Assembly (NCBI GenBank): GCA_937995755.1
Contig: CALKJD010000018.1
Location: forward strand, 1-64,000
Length of the DNA stretch: 64,000 nucleotides
DNA from: an uncultured Saprospiraceae bacterium
GTDB taxonomy: Bacteria; Bacteroidota; Bacteroidia; Chitinophagales; Saprospiraceae
Reading direction: 5' to 3'
This document shows positions 51,401 through 63,100 of the stretch, in pieces. Numbering within the stretch: position 1 is the first letter of the stretch; the number at the start of each line of letters is the position of its first letter. Below the pieces are notes generated by a model that did not search any database, was not told the DNA's origin, and worked only from the letters and a program-made list of their open reading frames with translations. Position numbers and translations under genes: made by a program.

Positions 51401-53898
51401 TCATCTGGAACCATCACTTCATAAAGTAAGTTGCAACCAGAAATCGTATCAGTTATAATTAATGTATAGGCACCGCTAAATTCAACATCTACAATATGTG
51501 CCGTGGTATCAACAATACCATCTGACAACCATTCAAATCGAAGATTGGTAGTATCATTTGGAGTAATCGTAATTACATCTACGTTACAATCTAAAGTATC
51601 TGACAGATCAAAAATTAAATCTGGCAATCCTGCTCCTGCGTATACATTTGCCATTATTCTAACCATACATCCAAAGCTATTTGTAGCTTCTAATATATAC
51701 GTCCCTGGATTAGATACAAATGGTGACATCTCTGTACTTTCGAAATCTCCAGGACCACTCCAATAATAAGTAAGGTCTGTTTCTAAGGTAGTCGTAACTA
51801 ACTGCACGCTATCCATCAAACAACTAATAATGACATCATCGACATTCACTACTGGTGCTAAAGTATCTTTTACTACTATGTGGCTAAACGTATCTATACA
51901 TCCATTGCTCGTTGTCGTAACTAACTGATACATTCCTTCTTCGGCTACAGATATCGTATCTCCGATACCTACAAACCCTTGATCTTGATTTGCCCATTTA
52001 TAGTCAATAGTATCTATGGCCGGATTTACCGTAATTATAGATTCAGGAGTATCACAATCTATTATAGTCGATTGTATTGTAAAATTGGTTCTTACCGTAT
52101 CTATCAAGACGTCATATTCATACTGCTCTATACAGCCATTCTCTAGATTTTGGAGTCTAAGAATGTATGTAGTGTCCTGCATCACTTGTACCGTGTCTCC
52201 AAAACCAAATCCTTCAACTATATTGGGGCCATCCCAAACATATGCAAATGAAATACTATCTGGCAAAATAGCAATAATCGTAGCTGTATCTATGGCGCAG
52301 GTAAGCGTGTCTCCCTCAAAAATCGGTACCGGCACATCTAAATCCTCTACAACAAATACACTATCTCTACCCAAACATCCATTAAGTGCAACACCTTCTA
52401 TATAATAGGTGCCACTAGTAGCTACGAATATATCTTCGATACTAGCAGACAGAGGTCCTGTCCACTGCAAGCTTTGTAACTCAATAGATGGAGTCATATC
52501 TATGAGTACTGCAGGATCGTTACAACTCAGTGTATCTACATTAAATGTAAAGGACGGTATACTCTCATCATTAAATATTTCGTGGTACGCTGTATCGGCA
52601 CAATTTCCTGTAATAGCACTTAATCCATACACTCCTGCCTCAGTGACCGTAATGATTTCATTTCCTGCAATACTTGGATCTATGACATCATTGACCTTAA
52701 ACCAATTTAACGTAGTGCTCGGACTCACGATAGATCCAGATGCATCTAATACCACATCACCATCAAGACAACTAATAGTATCAGAATCTGCTATAATAGA
52801 GGCTTGATTATCTATGACAAACAAATTAAGTATGGAAACGCTATCACAAAAGGATTGACTGAAGCTAATTACATATTCCCCAGTTTCTGTGTATTGATTA
52901 CCATCTAATGTGAGTACCTCGCCGAGGCAAATCGTATCTACCGTCAATATGGTATCTGGCACTTCTATGATATTAATAGGAATACAATTGGTACTCAGAG
53001 CTGCGCAATAGTCGCTATCGTCAAAAAGGTCCAATAAATCGTTATAATCTGTACCGATGACATCATCTAATATGTCTTCTGTCTGCCCTATCAAACTCGA
53101 TATTCCACAGACTTGGTACGTTCCAAAATTATATGATGTAAGATTTGGATCTTCAATTGCTCCAATGACTTCTCCCTCTTCTACTATCAAGTAGTTATAA
53201 TGGTAGAGGTCTACTGGTGGCTCCATCTCGAACACTGGCTCGACCTCCAAATTAAGCGCTGGATCACTTTCACAATAGTCCGAATTTATCGCTGGTAATG
53301 TACCGCCACTGGCAAAACATTCTTGACAATAGACATTAGTAGAATCACAGAAGGTCAACTTAATAGAGTCTATTGCACCTTCATCAAAAGAGAACACATC
53401 GGTAAAACTTAATGTCCAAATTCCATTCACTGGACCAGCATCATAATCTTCCAAACATCCTTGCTGTGGATAATACTGTCCATTATAATTTCCAAATATC
53501 CCCCAATTGTCTTCTGTCGTAAATACGTCTCCAAGTATTGGTAAATCAGGCATAGCGGTAGAATCACATGGAACAAACTCTAATCCCCAATATGTAAAAT
53601 CTGTAGGTCCCCCAGCTCCTGTAGATGGACCTACGAGTATGATGCTTTGACCAGAAGGTGATTCTAACCTGATAGATATATCACGGATACTCTCATGGTT
53701 AAAGTACAACTCTACTCCGCAGAGACCTTGATCAGCGGCTGAGAGATCATTATTAATAGCGCCATCAATTAATATCTCTATTGAACCTGTAGAATTATCT
53801 AATATAGGTGCGCCTAACGTAACATCGCATTGCCCCATCAGCGTCATAGCTGAACTAGCAAATAATATTAATGTCAGTATAGATTGGCGAAGGTTCAT
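48496..53898 (-). CDS. Giant secreted multidomain protein B: P-domain-like head, ~15 Ig-like repeats, T9SS type B CTD
   Basis: 1800 residues with signal peptide MNLRQSILTLILFASSAMTL. About residues 45-190 resemble a proprotein-convertase P-domain (CGVELYFNHESIRDISIRL, SPSGQSIILVGPS, GIWTLSFTDVFSFDEGAID). From about residue 370 to 1530 there are about fifteen Ig-like repeats of 75-80 residues, each opening with a pattern like IDCDTPESIITV and closing with a second Cys (NGCIDTF). A SprB-type repeat (NCLGLYDGSISVVNVEGG, near 1570) follows. The last 100 residues are a type B CTD: ANVFAPGSENNGLFYI, SVFDKWASRMF, GWDGTYKGQYVNPGVYV, GDITVLR. The CTD is slightly diverged (APGSENN for SPNGDG). Probably a surface fibre. 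Confidence 0.92.
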   Translation of the reverse strand: MNLRQSILTLILFASSAMTLMGQCDVTLGAPILDNSTGSIEILIDGAINNDLSAADQGLCGVELYFNHESIRDISIRLESPSGQSIILVGPSTGAGGPTDFTYWGLEFVPCDSTAMPDLPILGDVFTTEDNWGIFGNYNGQYYPQQGCLEDYDAGPVNGIWTLSFTDVFSFDEGAIDSIKLTFCDSTNVYCQECFASGGTLPAINSDYCESDPALNLEVEPVFEMEPPVDLYHYNYLIVEEGEVIGAIEDPNLTSYNFGTYQVCGISSLIGQTEDILDDVIGTDYNDLLDLFDDSDYCAALSTNCIPINIIEVPDTILTVDTICLGEVLTLDGNQYTETGEYVISFSQSFCDSVSILNLFVIDNQASIIADSDTISCLDGDVVLDASGSIVSPSTTLNWFKVNDVIDPSIAGNEIITVTEAGVYGLSAITGNCADTAYHEIFNDESIPSFTFNVDTLSCNDPAVLIDMTPSIELQSLQWTGPLSASIEDIFVATSGTYYIEGVALNGCLGRDSVFVVEDLDVPVPIFEGDTLTCAIDTATIIAILPDSISFAYVWDGPNIVEGFGFGDTVQVMQDTTYILRLQNLENGCIEQYEYDVLIDTVRTNFTIQSTIIDCDTPESIITVNPAIDTIDYKWANQDQGFVGIGDTISVAEEGMYQLVTTTSNGCIDTFSHIVVKDTLAPVVNVDDVIISCLMDSVQLVTTTLETDLTYYWSGPGDFESTEMSPFVSNPGTYILEATNSFGCMVRIMANVYAGAGLPDLIFDLSDTLDCNVDVITITPNDTTNLRFEWLSDGIVDTTAHIVDVEFSGAYTLIITDTISGCNLLYEVMVPDDFEEPIPEVEVATIDCNTPMVTLNTTFEMAVDSLRWTSEVGFTSTDQSPNITEGGEYYITAVGFNGCIFTDTITVIDDTGLPILSTDVPLLDCISSSVDISFMTDDDTDSLSIRLPNGDLVGVNTLTVLMPDTYMAIATSLSGCVDSMEMVVLQDLTPPVASLLTDGQIDCIETTTTILVDDNEEGLTYEWTGASIISPLGVDSVIVDAAGMYNVVVTDTANCTTDLTINVESFIDFPIVSATVDTINCTTSMATIALDVPANTISITWEGPSEIDQDITNFSTAINGTYTATVTADNNCETEQNIVVVMDTIKPVIEVMSNGILDCDTEMITLTSTSNISGSTFEWTDPNNSILTGASVDVGAAGNYDLAVMAPNTCITDTFIVVEADTLRPEIITGEDHIFSCADGKLFLTIETTTNITSYAWEGPFSFESDIEAPLAIAPGIYTVTVTNDLGCFTSAEISVIDDTQGPEIMVRDTFVTCDELAVPLPLETNDTEVSFTWDAIDFSSELQNPETNVVGQYIVYAISDRNECVTVDTVDVSFVEVLPVFEIESSNINCYQSQTILKALDVEDDISAIWTDDNFNALSEDTLLVEMADSFYLLVMGNNTCIDTVKVVVEEDFYEADLEIQLNEPFQCDNTEVTLEGVLVNADNMDDFSVNWSSSNGTIISDDQSFNANISGEGTYVLTILNSVNGCESVDSIELIKEAQSLLGISIEGEDPNCLGLYDGSISVVNVEGGFGPYEYIFNNGTPQQEPMISNLGAGEYTIEVVDSIGCSIDMDFELFDGLDLIVLAESDTLIIVGDTINLNSIFNIPDEEIASISWSAHNSDYSCDDCFEAPVTPLINTYYTLSATSIDGCEGSSEVLVRVNRNPIIEVANVFAPGSENNGLFYIQQTQGIEKVLSMSVFDKWASRMFWVTNVFPADPSAGWDGTYKGQYVNPGVYVVVVELLLRSGEVVTYAGDITVLR

Positions 53899-54027
53899 GG
53901 TCGGTACGTAGATATTATAAAACAGTAATGGGGCTAAAGCCTACTAGCTTAAAGCCGAAATACAAATAAATAGCGCGGAGATGAACGTAAATACGATTAC
54001 TTAAAGGGTTTCACATATTTACAATTG
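53899..54027. other. Leader region of giant gene B
   Basis: No gene. It forms a 5' untranslated leader of about 120 bases if the -7 box at 54028-54035 is used. Confidence 0.3.
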
Positions 54028-54035
54028 CAAAGGTA
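54028..54035 (-). promoter_or_regulatory. -7 element of giant gene B
   Basis: Minus strand TACCTTTG followed by C, a perfect TAnnTTTG box 130 bases before the ATG at 53898. No TTG is evident at -33. Confidence 0.45.
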
Positions 54036-54137
54036 GCATTTATACTAAGCTAAAAATAGTAAGTGTTGATTAATATAATCAAAAAAGATAAATAATTATA
54101 TGTGTATGTTCTATGATCGAAAGTCCAATAATTACAA

Positions 54138-54167
54138 AAGGGAGCTTCTAATTAAAGAAGCTCCCTT
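54138..54167 (-). terminator. Terminator of giant gene C
   Basis: Perfect 12-bp arms AAGGGAGCTTCT (54138-54149) and AGAAGCTCCCTT (54156-54167) around AATTAA, 25 bases past the stop of the minus-strand gene. Confidence 0.85.
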
Positions 54168-54191
54168 GTATAGTATAATGATTTAAAACTT

Positions 54192-57100
54192 CTATTTCAC
54201 TATGGTCACATCACCACCAATAGTCTCCGTAGTTCCATTTACAAATAGTACTTCAACTACATAAACGAATACACCAGGATTTAACGGCTCTCCTTTGAAA
54301 GTACCATTCCATCCATAAGTAGGATCACTAGCTGGTTGGTTTTCTGATAAGAATACTAATTCTCCCCATCTATCGTAAACTCTCATACTAAGTACAGTCT
54401 CAACATTGTCACTATTTACATAGAATACTTCGTTGCTACCGTCATTGTTAGGTGAGAATGCGTTAGGTAATACTACATCCACAATTTGTGATACAAGTAT
54501 TTGAGTAAATTCAGTTGCGATACAACCACCGTTGTAAGTTACTTCCACATTAACATTCGCATTTTGATCTGCGATGATCGTGATAGCGCTACAATCTGCA
54601 TCAGAACAAATAACCTCTCCATCTACAGTCCACTCGATGTTATCAATAACGAAGTCACCTAAGAACTCATCGATGCTGAACGACACTTCATTTCCAATAT
54701 TAGTTTGGATAGGGTCTCCAAGATCTAATACTAGTAGGTCTGGATTCACAATAGTGACCGATTGCTCTGAATCACAACCACTACCACTACTATCCTCTAT
54801 TACAATGGTATATGTTCCTTGTGCTAAGCCAGTGAAACTTGTTGTAGTTTCAAATGGTCCTCCGTTAAGGCTATAAGTATAATCTCCATTCCCTCCCATA
54901 GGATTGATAATAGTAATCATACCGTCTTCAGCTCCATTACAGCTAATTTGTTGTACATCCAACTCAAACGTAGGCACCTCTGCAGAAACGGTTACCGTTA
55001 CATTGTCTGTATTAGTACACATTGTCTCTGTGTTAGTCACTACAAGAGTATATACACCTGCATTAGTAACTGTAATTTGAGCTAATGTAGGGTCAGCTAT
55101 TTCTGCTCCACCAGCTTCTGTCCAAAGATAAGTAAAGTTAGGTCCAGTAGAACTTGCTCCTCCAATCGTACCAGAAGTAGTTTCACAATCAAGAACTGGC
55201 GCCATACCTGCATCTGCATTCGGCACTGCCTCTATTACAACTTCTACCATTTCAGAGACATCCATACATGGTGCATCTCCAACGATACTATAAGTAAATG
55301 AATATGTTCCAGCTGCTTGACCAGCGATATCAAAAGTCCCTGTAGGATCGAATGCTCCACCTGTAGAAGAAGATGTTTCCATCCATGTTCCGCCTGCATC
55401 TTCACCCATCAATAATTCTTCAAGATTAACTATCTCTGTTTCATCTTCACAGAATACAGTATCCCTAGGCATACCTGCAAATGCTGGATTAGAAACCTCG
55501 ATAGATGTCTCCCAAGTATCTTGACAATCTTCTTCTGGATTATCCATTGTATACATTAGTACATATACTCCAGCGTCTACATCAGTAAGGTCCACACTAT
55601 TCGCCGTAACTGTCAACTCTGTAGATGACCATGTTCCAGGGAATGTAGCATTATTATATTGTGTCAAATCAACTACTCCTTCATCAGAACATTCGATTGA
55701 TGGATCTAATGGTGCCGCTAAAGGACAAAGACAAGGATCTGTATTTATTTCAATTGTATAACTCTGAGGAATACATGGTGCATCACTCATAATAGTATAC
55801 GTGAAAGTAAATGCCATATCTCCTGGCACACCTACGAAGCTTACATTGGAATAATCAGTAAGGTCAACGCCTGCCCCATCAGTATCAGTCCAAACTCCAT
55901 TTGGTTCGCCATCTATTACTAGAGTATTGAAGTCTAAGAAATTAGCTCCATTCTCTGTACCCGTGCTGACACATACATCTGTATCCATTCCAAGTACTGC
56001 AAAATTCTGTGCAGATACAGATAGTATAACTGTACTATCTGGCTGACAGTTAGTCGCTGGTACTGGATCTAAAGTATACGTGAGCATATAGTCTCCTGCA
56101 GGTAAGTCTAAATCTAGCTCTGTACCATTAAGAATTACATTAGCTCCTAGCGGATCTATTACAGTCCAAGCTCCAGTGCCGATCATAGGGTCTTGCAGTG
56201 TAGTTAAGTCTAATGGTATAGTCTCTGAGTTACATACTGGTGCTGGCTCCATTACATTGATATTAGGACAATCACAGTTTGCTACTGTTACTACTACTGT
56301 AGTGCTCGCAGGCATACATGGTGCAGTTGCAGCAGTTGTGAAAGTAAATTCCCATACAGAATTAATAGGTAGACCATCAAAATTAACACTAGTAACATTA
56401 TTAATTAAGTCTGGGTTAGTGTCTTCTATCGCTTCTGATCCTGGCTCAATACTCCATACTCCATTACCTACATCTCCAGAAATCAATTGTGTAAGATCCA
56501 CAACAGTAGAGCCGACATCGGACATCACATTACAAGGTGATGCTGTAATTGAACTTACTTCTGGCTGATTAGATACTATGATATTGATAGGGAATTCGGA
56601 AGGACAATCGCCTCCTGGATCTGTATCAAATACATAGTTGAATGTATATAGTCCTGACGTTAACTGTGTCGTTCCATCATTAGAGTTGAATACATTTCCA
56701 GCTTCTAAAACAACTGGTCCTGTAGTACCACCTATAACGTATACCCAAGTACCTGCCTCATCAGTAGTAATATAATCATCAAGATCAATAATGCCAGAAT
56801 CATTACAAATAGCATCTGGGTCAGTTATAGATACTTGAGGACAATTACAATCGATTACTTCTATTGTCACATCCGTAGATACAGGTCCACATGGTGTTGT
56901 ACCAGGCACTGTATAGGTAAATACGAATTCCGTTCCTGGAGCAACTAAATTACCATCAAATATATCTGGTACAGGGTCTCCATTTACGTCTGTCCAACTA
57001 CCACCTGCTGTGGTGTTAGTAGAAAGCGTAGTATTAAGGTCTATAGTCGTTGGACCGTTTCCAGTATTCGCATTACATACAGTGTTATCTACTGCCATAG

Positions 57101-60100
57101 CAATCGCTTCTTCAACTATTACAAATTGAGCCGTATTAGATTCTGCACAAGTGCCACCTACTGGACTTACAAGTGTCATAGTGAATTCGTAAGCACCAGC
57201 GGCTAATCCTGAAAGATCAACCATGGTACCTGCAACAGGTACCACATTAGCTCCAGTAGAAGTCCATGTGACATCTTCATTCGTGTTTTTCAATTCATCA
57301 AGATCAAACATAACACCTTGAGTATTACAAAGTGTATCTGTAAGTACAGCTACAGATGGACACGTACAGTTAATAACCATTACAGTCATTGTATCTCTTG
57401 CGTTCGTACAAGGATCCATTGCTGTATTCGTTCTATACTCAAATCGATATTCGCCTAAGTTTACATCTGTGAAATCAACTGCATTAAGATCAGCGAGATC
57501 TACTCCTGGATTATCTAAATCTATCCAAGTTCCTGATACACCTCCCACTACTTGATCATTGAAGTTCAATAATACACCTGGTGCTAAGCCAACATCTGCT
57601 CTACATATATCTGTAAGTTCTGTTACTTCTACTGTAGGAGATATACTTGGTGTGATCGTAGTACAAGTAGAACCTGTACAACCCGCTGCAGTATCTGTAA
57701 CTGTAACACAATATGTTCCTCCACCCACTTCGATTGAGAATGTAGTACCTAAATCTGTACCTGCATCATCTTCCCATTGGTAAGTAATACCAGGACTATC
57801 TCCTGCACTTAATGTACCTGTATCTCCATCACAAAGTGAAAGCGTATTGAGTGATACGGATAAGTTAAGATCCTCAACAACTGTTACCGTTGAACTTGAT
57901 GTACATCCAGCAGTATTAGTAACTATTACTGTATAATCTCCTGGTGTATTGATCACTACTTCCGCCGTAGTTGATATTTCTGTCATTCCTGACATCCATG
58001 AATAAGAATCACCTCCTGATGCTGTCAAAGTAGTAGAACTACCTGCACAATATGAAAGTATCCCTGCAACTGAAACTGTCGGGTTAGGGTCTACTTCTAC
58101 TTCTATACTTTCCACACCGGTACAACCTGTAACGGCATCCGTAACTGTGACAACATATATAAAGTTAGTATCTCTATCCGCAGTAATAGTAGCTACACTT
58201 CCTGGATCAGGCATAACATTCCATTGGAAATCAGAATATAGTGCTGGATCATCTACAGATACTGTTGATGTCTCACCTACACAATGACTTCCACCAGTAA
58301 GAGTAGGCTCTGCACCTGCATTGAGATCTAGTTCTATATCCTCTGTTCTAGCCTCACATCCATCTTGATCAATAGCGACTACAACTACACAGTTGTACAC
58401 GTTAGGATCTATGGTCCAAGATGCCGTACTACCATTATTATCAAAAATAACGATACCATCACAAGTGTGTAATTCCATCATACTTACAGGAGGGCCTGAA
58501 GTAAAGAATCCTGCTGCATCTATAGTAACAGTTCCTCCTACTCCTCCACAAGGTATTTCAAAGTCTTGTACTAGTATAAATGGTTTTCCACCTACAGTAA
58601 TTTCTATCTGTTCTGAGTTTTCACATCCATTAGCATCTGTTACATCTACGAAAACAGTATATGTACCTGGTGTACTTGTTTCCTCATATACAGTTAATAC
58701 TCCATTATTATTAGCATTATTTCCTAAGTAATAATCGAGATTATTAAATCCAGGATCAACGTCCCAATTGATTGTAAATGGACCTGTTCCGCTAGTAAAC
58801 TCTACTTCAATACTTAAGAGTTCTTCTTCAATATCATTTTGACAAACTGCATCTGCTGAAGGTAATAAGTCAAATTCAACTGGTGGATTCCAGAATACTT
58901 GCACTTCACTAGAACCTGTACAACCTAAGTCATCAGTTACGGTCACTACATACGTTGTAGTCGTCACTGGAGAAACAAATATATTAGGAGTCTGCTCAAA
59001 CATAGGAGCTCCCCATTGATATTGATATCCCATACCTGTACCACCTGTTGGAGTAGCGATTACTTCTATCACATCACCATCACAAATAACAAGTGGGTTA
59101 TTGAATGTTACTTCTATTTGTGGGTATACAATTACTTCTATAGTATTAGTAACACCAGGACAAGGCTTAGTAGGATCTACAGAGTAAACTTCATAGAATA
59201 CTGTTTCGACCACGCCAGATGTGTTAGTTAATGTATTATCTATAACTCCATTACCACCTGTGAACATAAAGTCAGTTTCACCATCGACACCAGGATTATC
59301 AATAACCTCTACTATGATATCTACTGCTGATCCATCTTCTGATGAAACGTTGATAGCTAGCATATCTGTGTTACATATCTCTGTATCGAGGCCTAAAACT
59401 TCTGGAGGCGTATCACAATTAATCTCCCAAGCTGGACCAGTAATAGATGGATCGATAATACAAGGATTATCCTCCCAACATCCTGAAACGGCATCAGATG
59501 TAGTCTGAATTGAAATCTGTAGATCTTTATTTAATTCACAATCTTCATCAGGGACACCATCTCCATCTTCGTCTGTAAATGCTTTTACGACTAAGTCGAA
59601 ACATACATCTACATCGACGTTGACACCTCCAGCAACTCCGAAGTTTTCTAATGGCACACATGATCCTCCAACACAAGTAGTACTACCACCTGCCGTATTA
59701 TTAAACCATCCACTTGGTAGTGGTGAGTTAGGCGTCAATGGACCAGTACAAGGACAACTAGTATTACAAACTGTATTACAAAGTTGTAGTAATCCATCAT
59801 CATTCGTATAAGTACATAGGTTAGGTAAAGTATATATCGATGTACTTGTAGCACAAGGGCCTTCATAATCTACCCAAGCCCAACCTGCACCAAGGTCGAT
59901 AGCCTCAAAATCTATATTTTCTAAATCCCATCCACTACCAAATGTAGGGATGATACCATGTAACCAGTCATTACCAGTACCTGCTGTGTTATAGTTAAAC
60001 TCTAAACAAACTTCTACTTCTTGTCCTGGACAGAAATTTTCAAAATCTTCCACTTCTACTACTTCACCATCAATCTTAGCTTCCCACTCTCCGTTACCAC

Positions 60101-63100
60101 AATCAATAGCGTTTTCACCACTACATGCGATACATCCAAGTGACCCTGCATAATTTAGTGTAAAGTTAGGATCTTCAATCTCTCCAAGACCCGTAATCGC
60201 TACCCAATAAGTTGCTGGCGTTCCTGGAGGATCTTGAACGATAGGAATAGTAAGATATACATCATCCAATCCAGGTACTCCACATGGGATCGCTGGTGTT
60301 GGCGCTGGCTCAGGATCTGATACATTGATCATATCATCACAAGATCCAGTAGTTGACTGCCATATAGACCATGTCACATCAAAACCATCCGCTGTCACTT
60401 CTGTAAGTAATACTGTAGCATCAGGAGAATCTATATCTATCTGGTACCATACTGTTGGTCCCATATCACCCATACACGCTATATTCACATCTTCAGGACA
60501 TGCAAAATCTAAACATCCTTCAATCGAGAGGATAGTCTCTCCATCTTCACAACTCGCTGGAGTTTCTGTCGTGAGCACTTCTGCATCTACACATTCATCA
60601 GCTGTACAATCACTATCTTTTTCAGTTGCAGAGATAGAAAACTCTCCACACTCTCCATCTGTAGAGGCTACCTTCACATAATAGACTAAAGTAGGATCAC
60701 ATAGTGCAACCGCTATTTCTACAGTTAAGTCTGTACAAGATGCTTCTATAAGCGTAAGGTTTCCAGGGTTACCGACGCCACCTGCTACAGTACTAGAGTA
60801 TACCTCTACAGTCATGTTTCCACTGATTGCCATACCTGCTGGATCCACGTTGACAAAAAATCCATCCGCTCCACCTGCTGGTGTAAATGAGTACCATACT
60901 GCATTTTCATTTGAAGCGCCACCACATTCAAGGTTTGCCCAATCTGCTGCAGGATCATCTGTATTACCGATAGCACAACAAGTAGTACCTGTATGCCCTG
61001 ATGCTAGATCCCAAGGACCTGTATTATCTGCATCAGCAAACGGACTATCGTTAATCGGTGGTACATCTACTTTTATGTTCATTGTAATTTCGCCTTCATC
61101 TCCAGCTAAATCACTTCCTATTATTATTTGATATGTTTCACCTGGTGTAACAGGTACATCTTCAAGATTTATTTCACCATTACCCACTGATTGACAGTCG
61201 ATAGCTACACCGGCAAATATATCATCACAATCAACCTGTACTACAGCTAGCTGTAAATTACCTGCAAAACCAGATATCAGATCTGTAGTAATATCTAAAA
61301 GAGTAGCACCTGGTTCGTTAGGAATTGTTACTTCATACCATACTGCTGGACCTTCCGTAAAGTCACAACCTGCAGCATCAGCAATAGCTTCTGGACAAGC
61401 ATTCTCTGTAGATACATCCACAGGAATAAATTGACAATACTCATCACTTGTAATATCTATCATATGCGCTGGTCCCATTCCAGAACAGATATCATTATCT
61501 ACTGTTGGAGGAGCTGCTACAATTTGTATTTCAAAATCACCTTGATCCATATCTTCACCCGATGTAACTTGAATGAACCATTCTGATCCTTCCGGAGCAC
61601 AATCGAGATCTAAAAATTGATCTCCAGCCTCACAAGATGTTTCAACCGCGGCAGGTAATCCTGCACAAGCTGCATCTGAGTATGGTCCTATAGCCATACC
61701 TACATTGCCTACGATAGTTACGTTAGAAAGTATTACTCTAAATCTACCAGATCCAGGAGGTACTACAAATGAATACCATACTGATGATACTTCACCACTT
61801 GAACAATCTGGATTAGCGGTCTCAGGAGTACAAGAAACTGTACTTGCTGGATTATCGACAACCATACCATCAAATAATTCGACAGCATCACAAGGGTCAT
61901 CATTTACACAACCTGAATTAATTTCGAAACAATAATCGAAACTACCACCCACAGCACCTTGAGTACCTACGGCAATCCAATATTGCTGACCTGCTGCTGG
62001 TGCAGGAATCATTAATGGTCCTGAGTTAGCTACATTACCACCACCGACAATACAATTTCCGATTTGTGTAAGGGCAGCACAACTACCTTCAAAAATAGCT
62101 ACTACTGGAGTATCAAAATCTGCATTAGTAATGGAAGCTGAGATAAACTCACCGTCTCCATCGTTAGTCACAGAATACCATACTACGTTATTTATTTCTA
62201 CACCACAATCGCCTATAAATTCTGCACAGGCATTAGCATTACAATCTGTAACTGGAGTACAATCATCATCGGTAACTATTTCACCTTGATCTGCTCCACC
62301 GCCTAATACATCACACTCATCATTATCTATACATGTAGGATCTATTACGATTACTTCTAGGAGTATCTCAAATTCACCTGCAAGATCAGCTTCTGAACTT
62401 ACCATAATGGAAAGCTCTGTACCTGGAGCTAAACAGTTAAGTGTTAATGGCTCGGTTAAAGATCCTGCATCACAAGTAGTTGATGTTGGAGTTGCTTGCA
62501 TAGGTGTAGTACATGCTGGATCAAGTGTCACTACCCAAGCATTAATAGGTCCTGCGGCAGTGATAGATGGGAAAGAAATCTCTACCCCAGTCTCACCTGC
62601 ACCCAATGTATATGAATACCAAACAGAAGATTCACCCTGCGCTGCTGCACAATTAGGATCTTGAAAATCTTCAGTAGCACAGAAGTTATTACCCATAACC
62701 GATGTACCAGAAGTTAACGGTTCTGCCATACATGGGTCATCATTATCCGCTGGCGTCAATGTTTTTACTTGGAAATTAATAAGGCCTTCTGCTTGACCTG
62801 CGATCGCTACTGCGAAATAGTATGTCGTATTTTCAGCGAGTCCTACTATCTGCCCATCTGCAGTTACACAATCCTGCTCTAATACAAGATTGTCACAATC
62901 TCCACTGAAGATAGCTACATACTCACCTGCAGTTAAATCTAAAAATTCGAAACCGATACCGCCCATTGGCATTGGTGCTTCAAACCAGATCACGGCATCT
63001 TCATCAAGTTCACATGCTGAAACTCCATCCAATTGAGGCGTCTCTGGACAAGCCCCTACGTTAGGTGTATTTATTGTTTCAAATTCACAATCGGTAAAGT

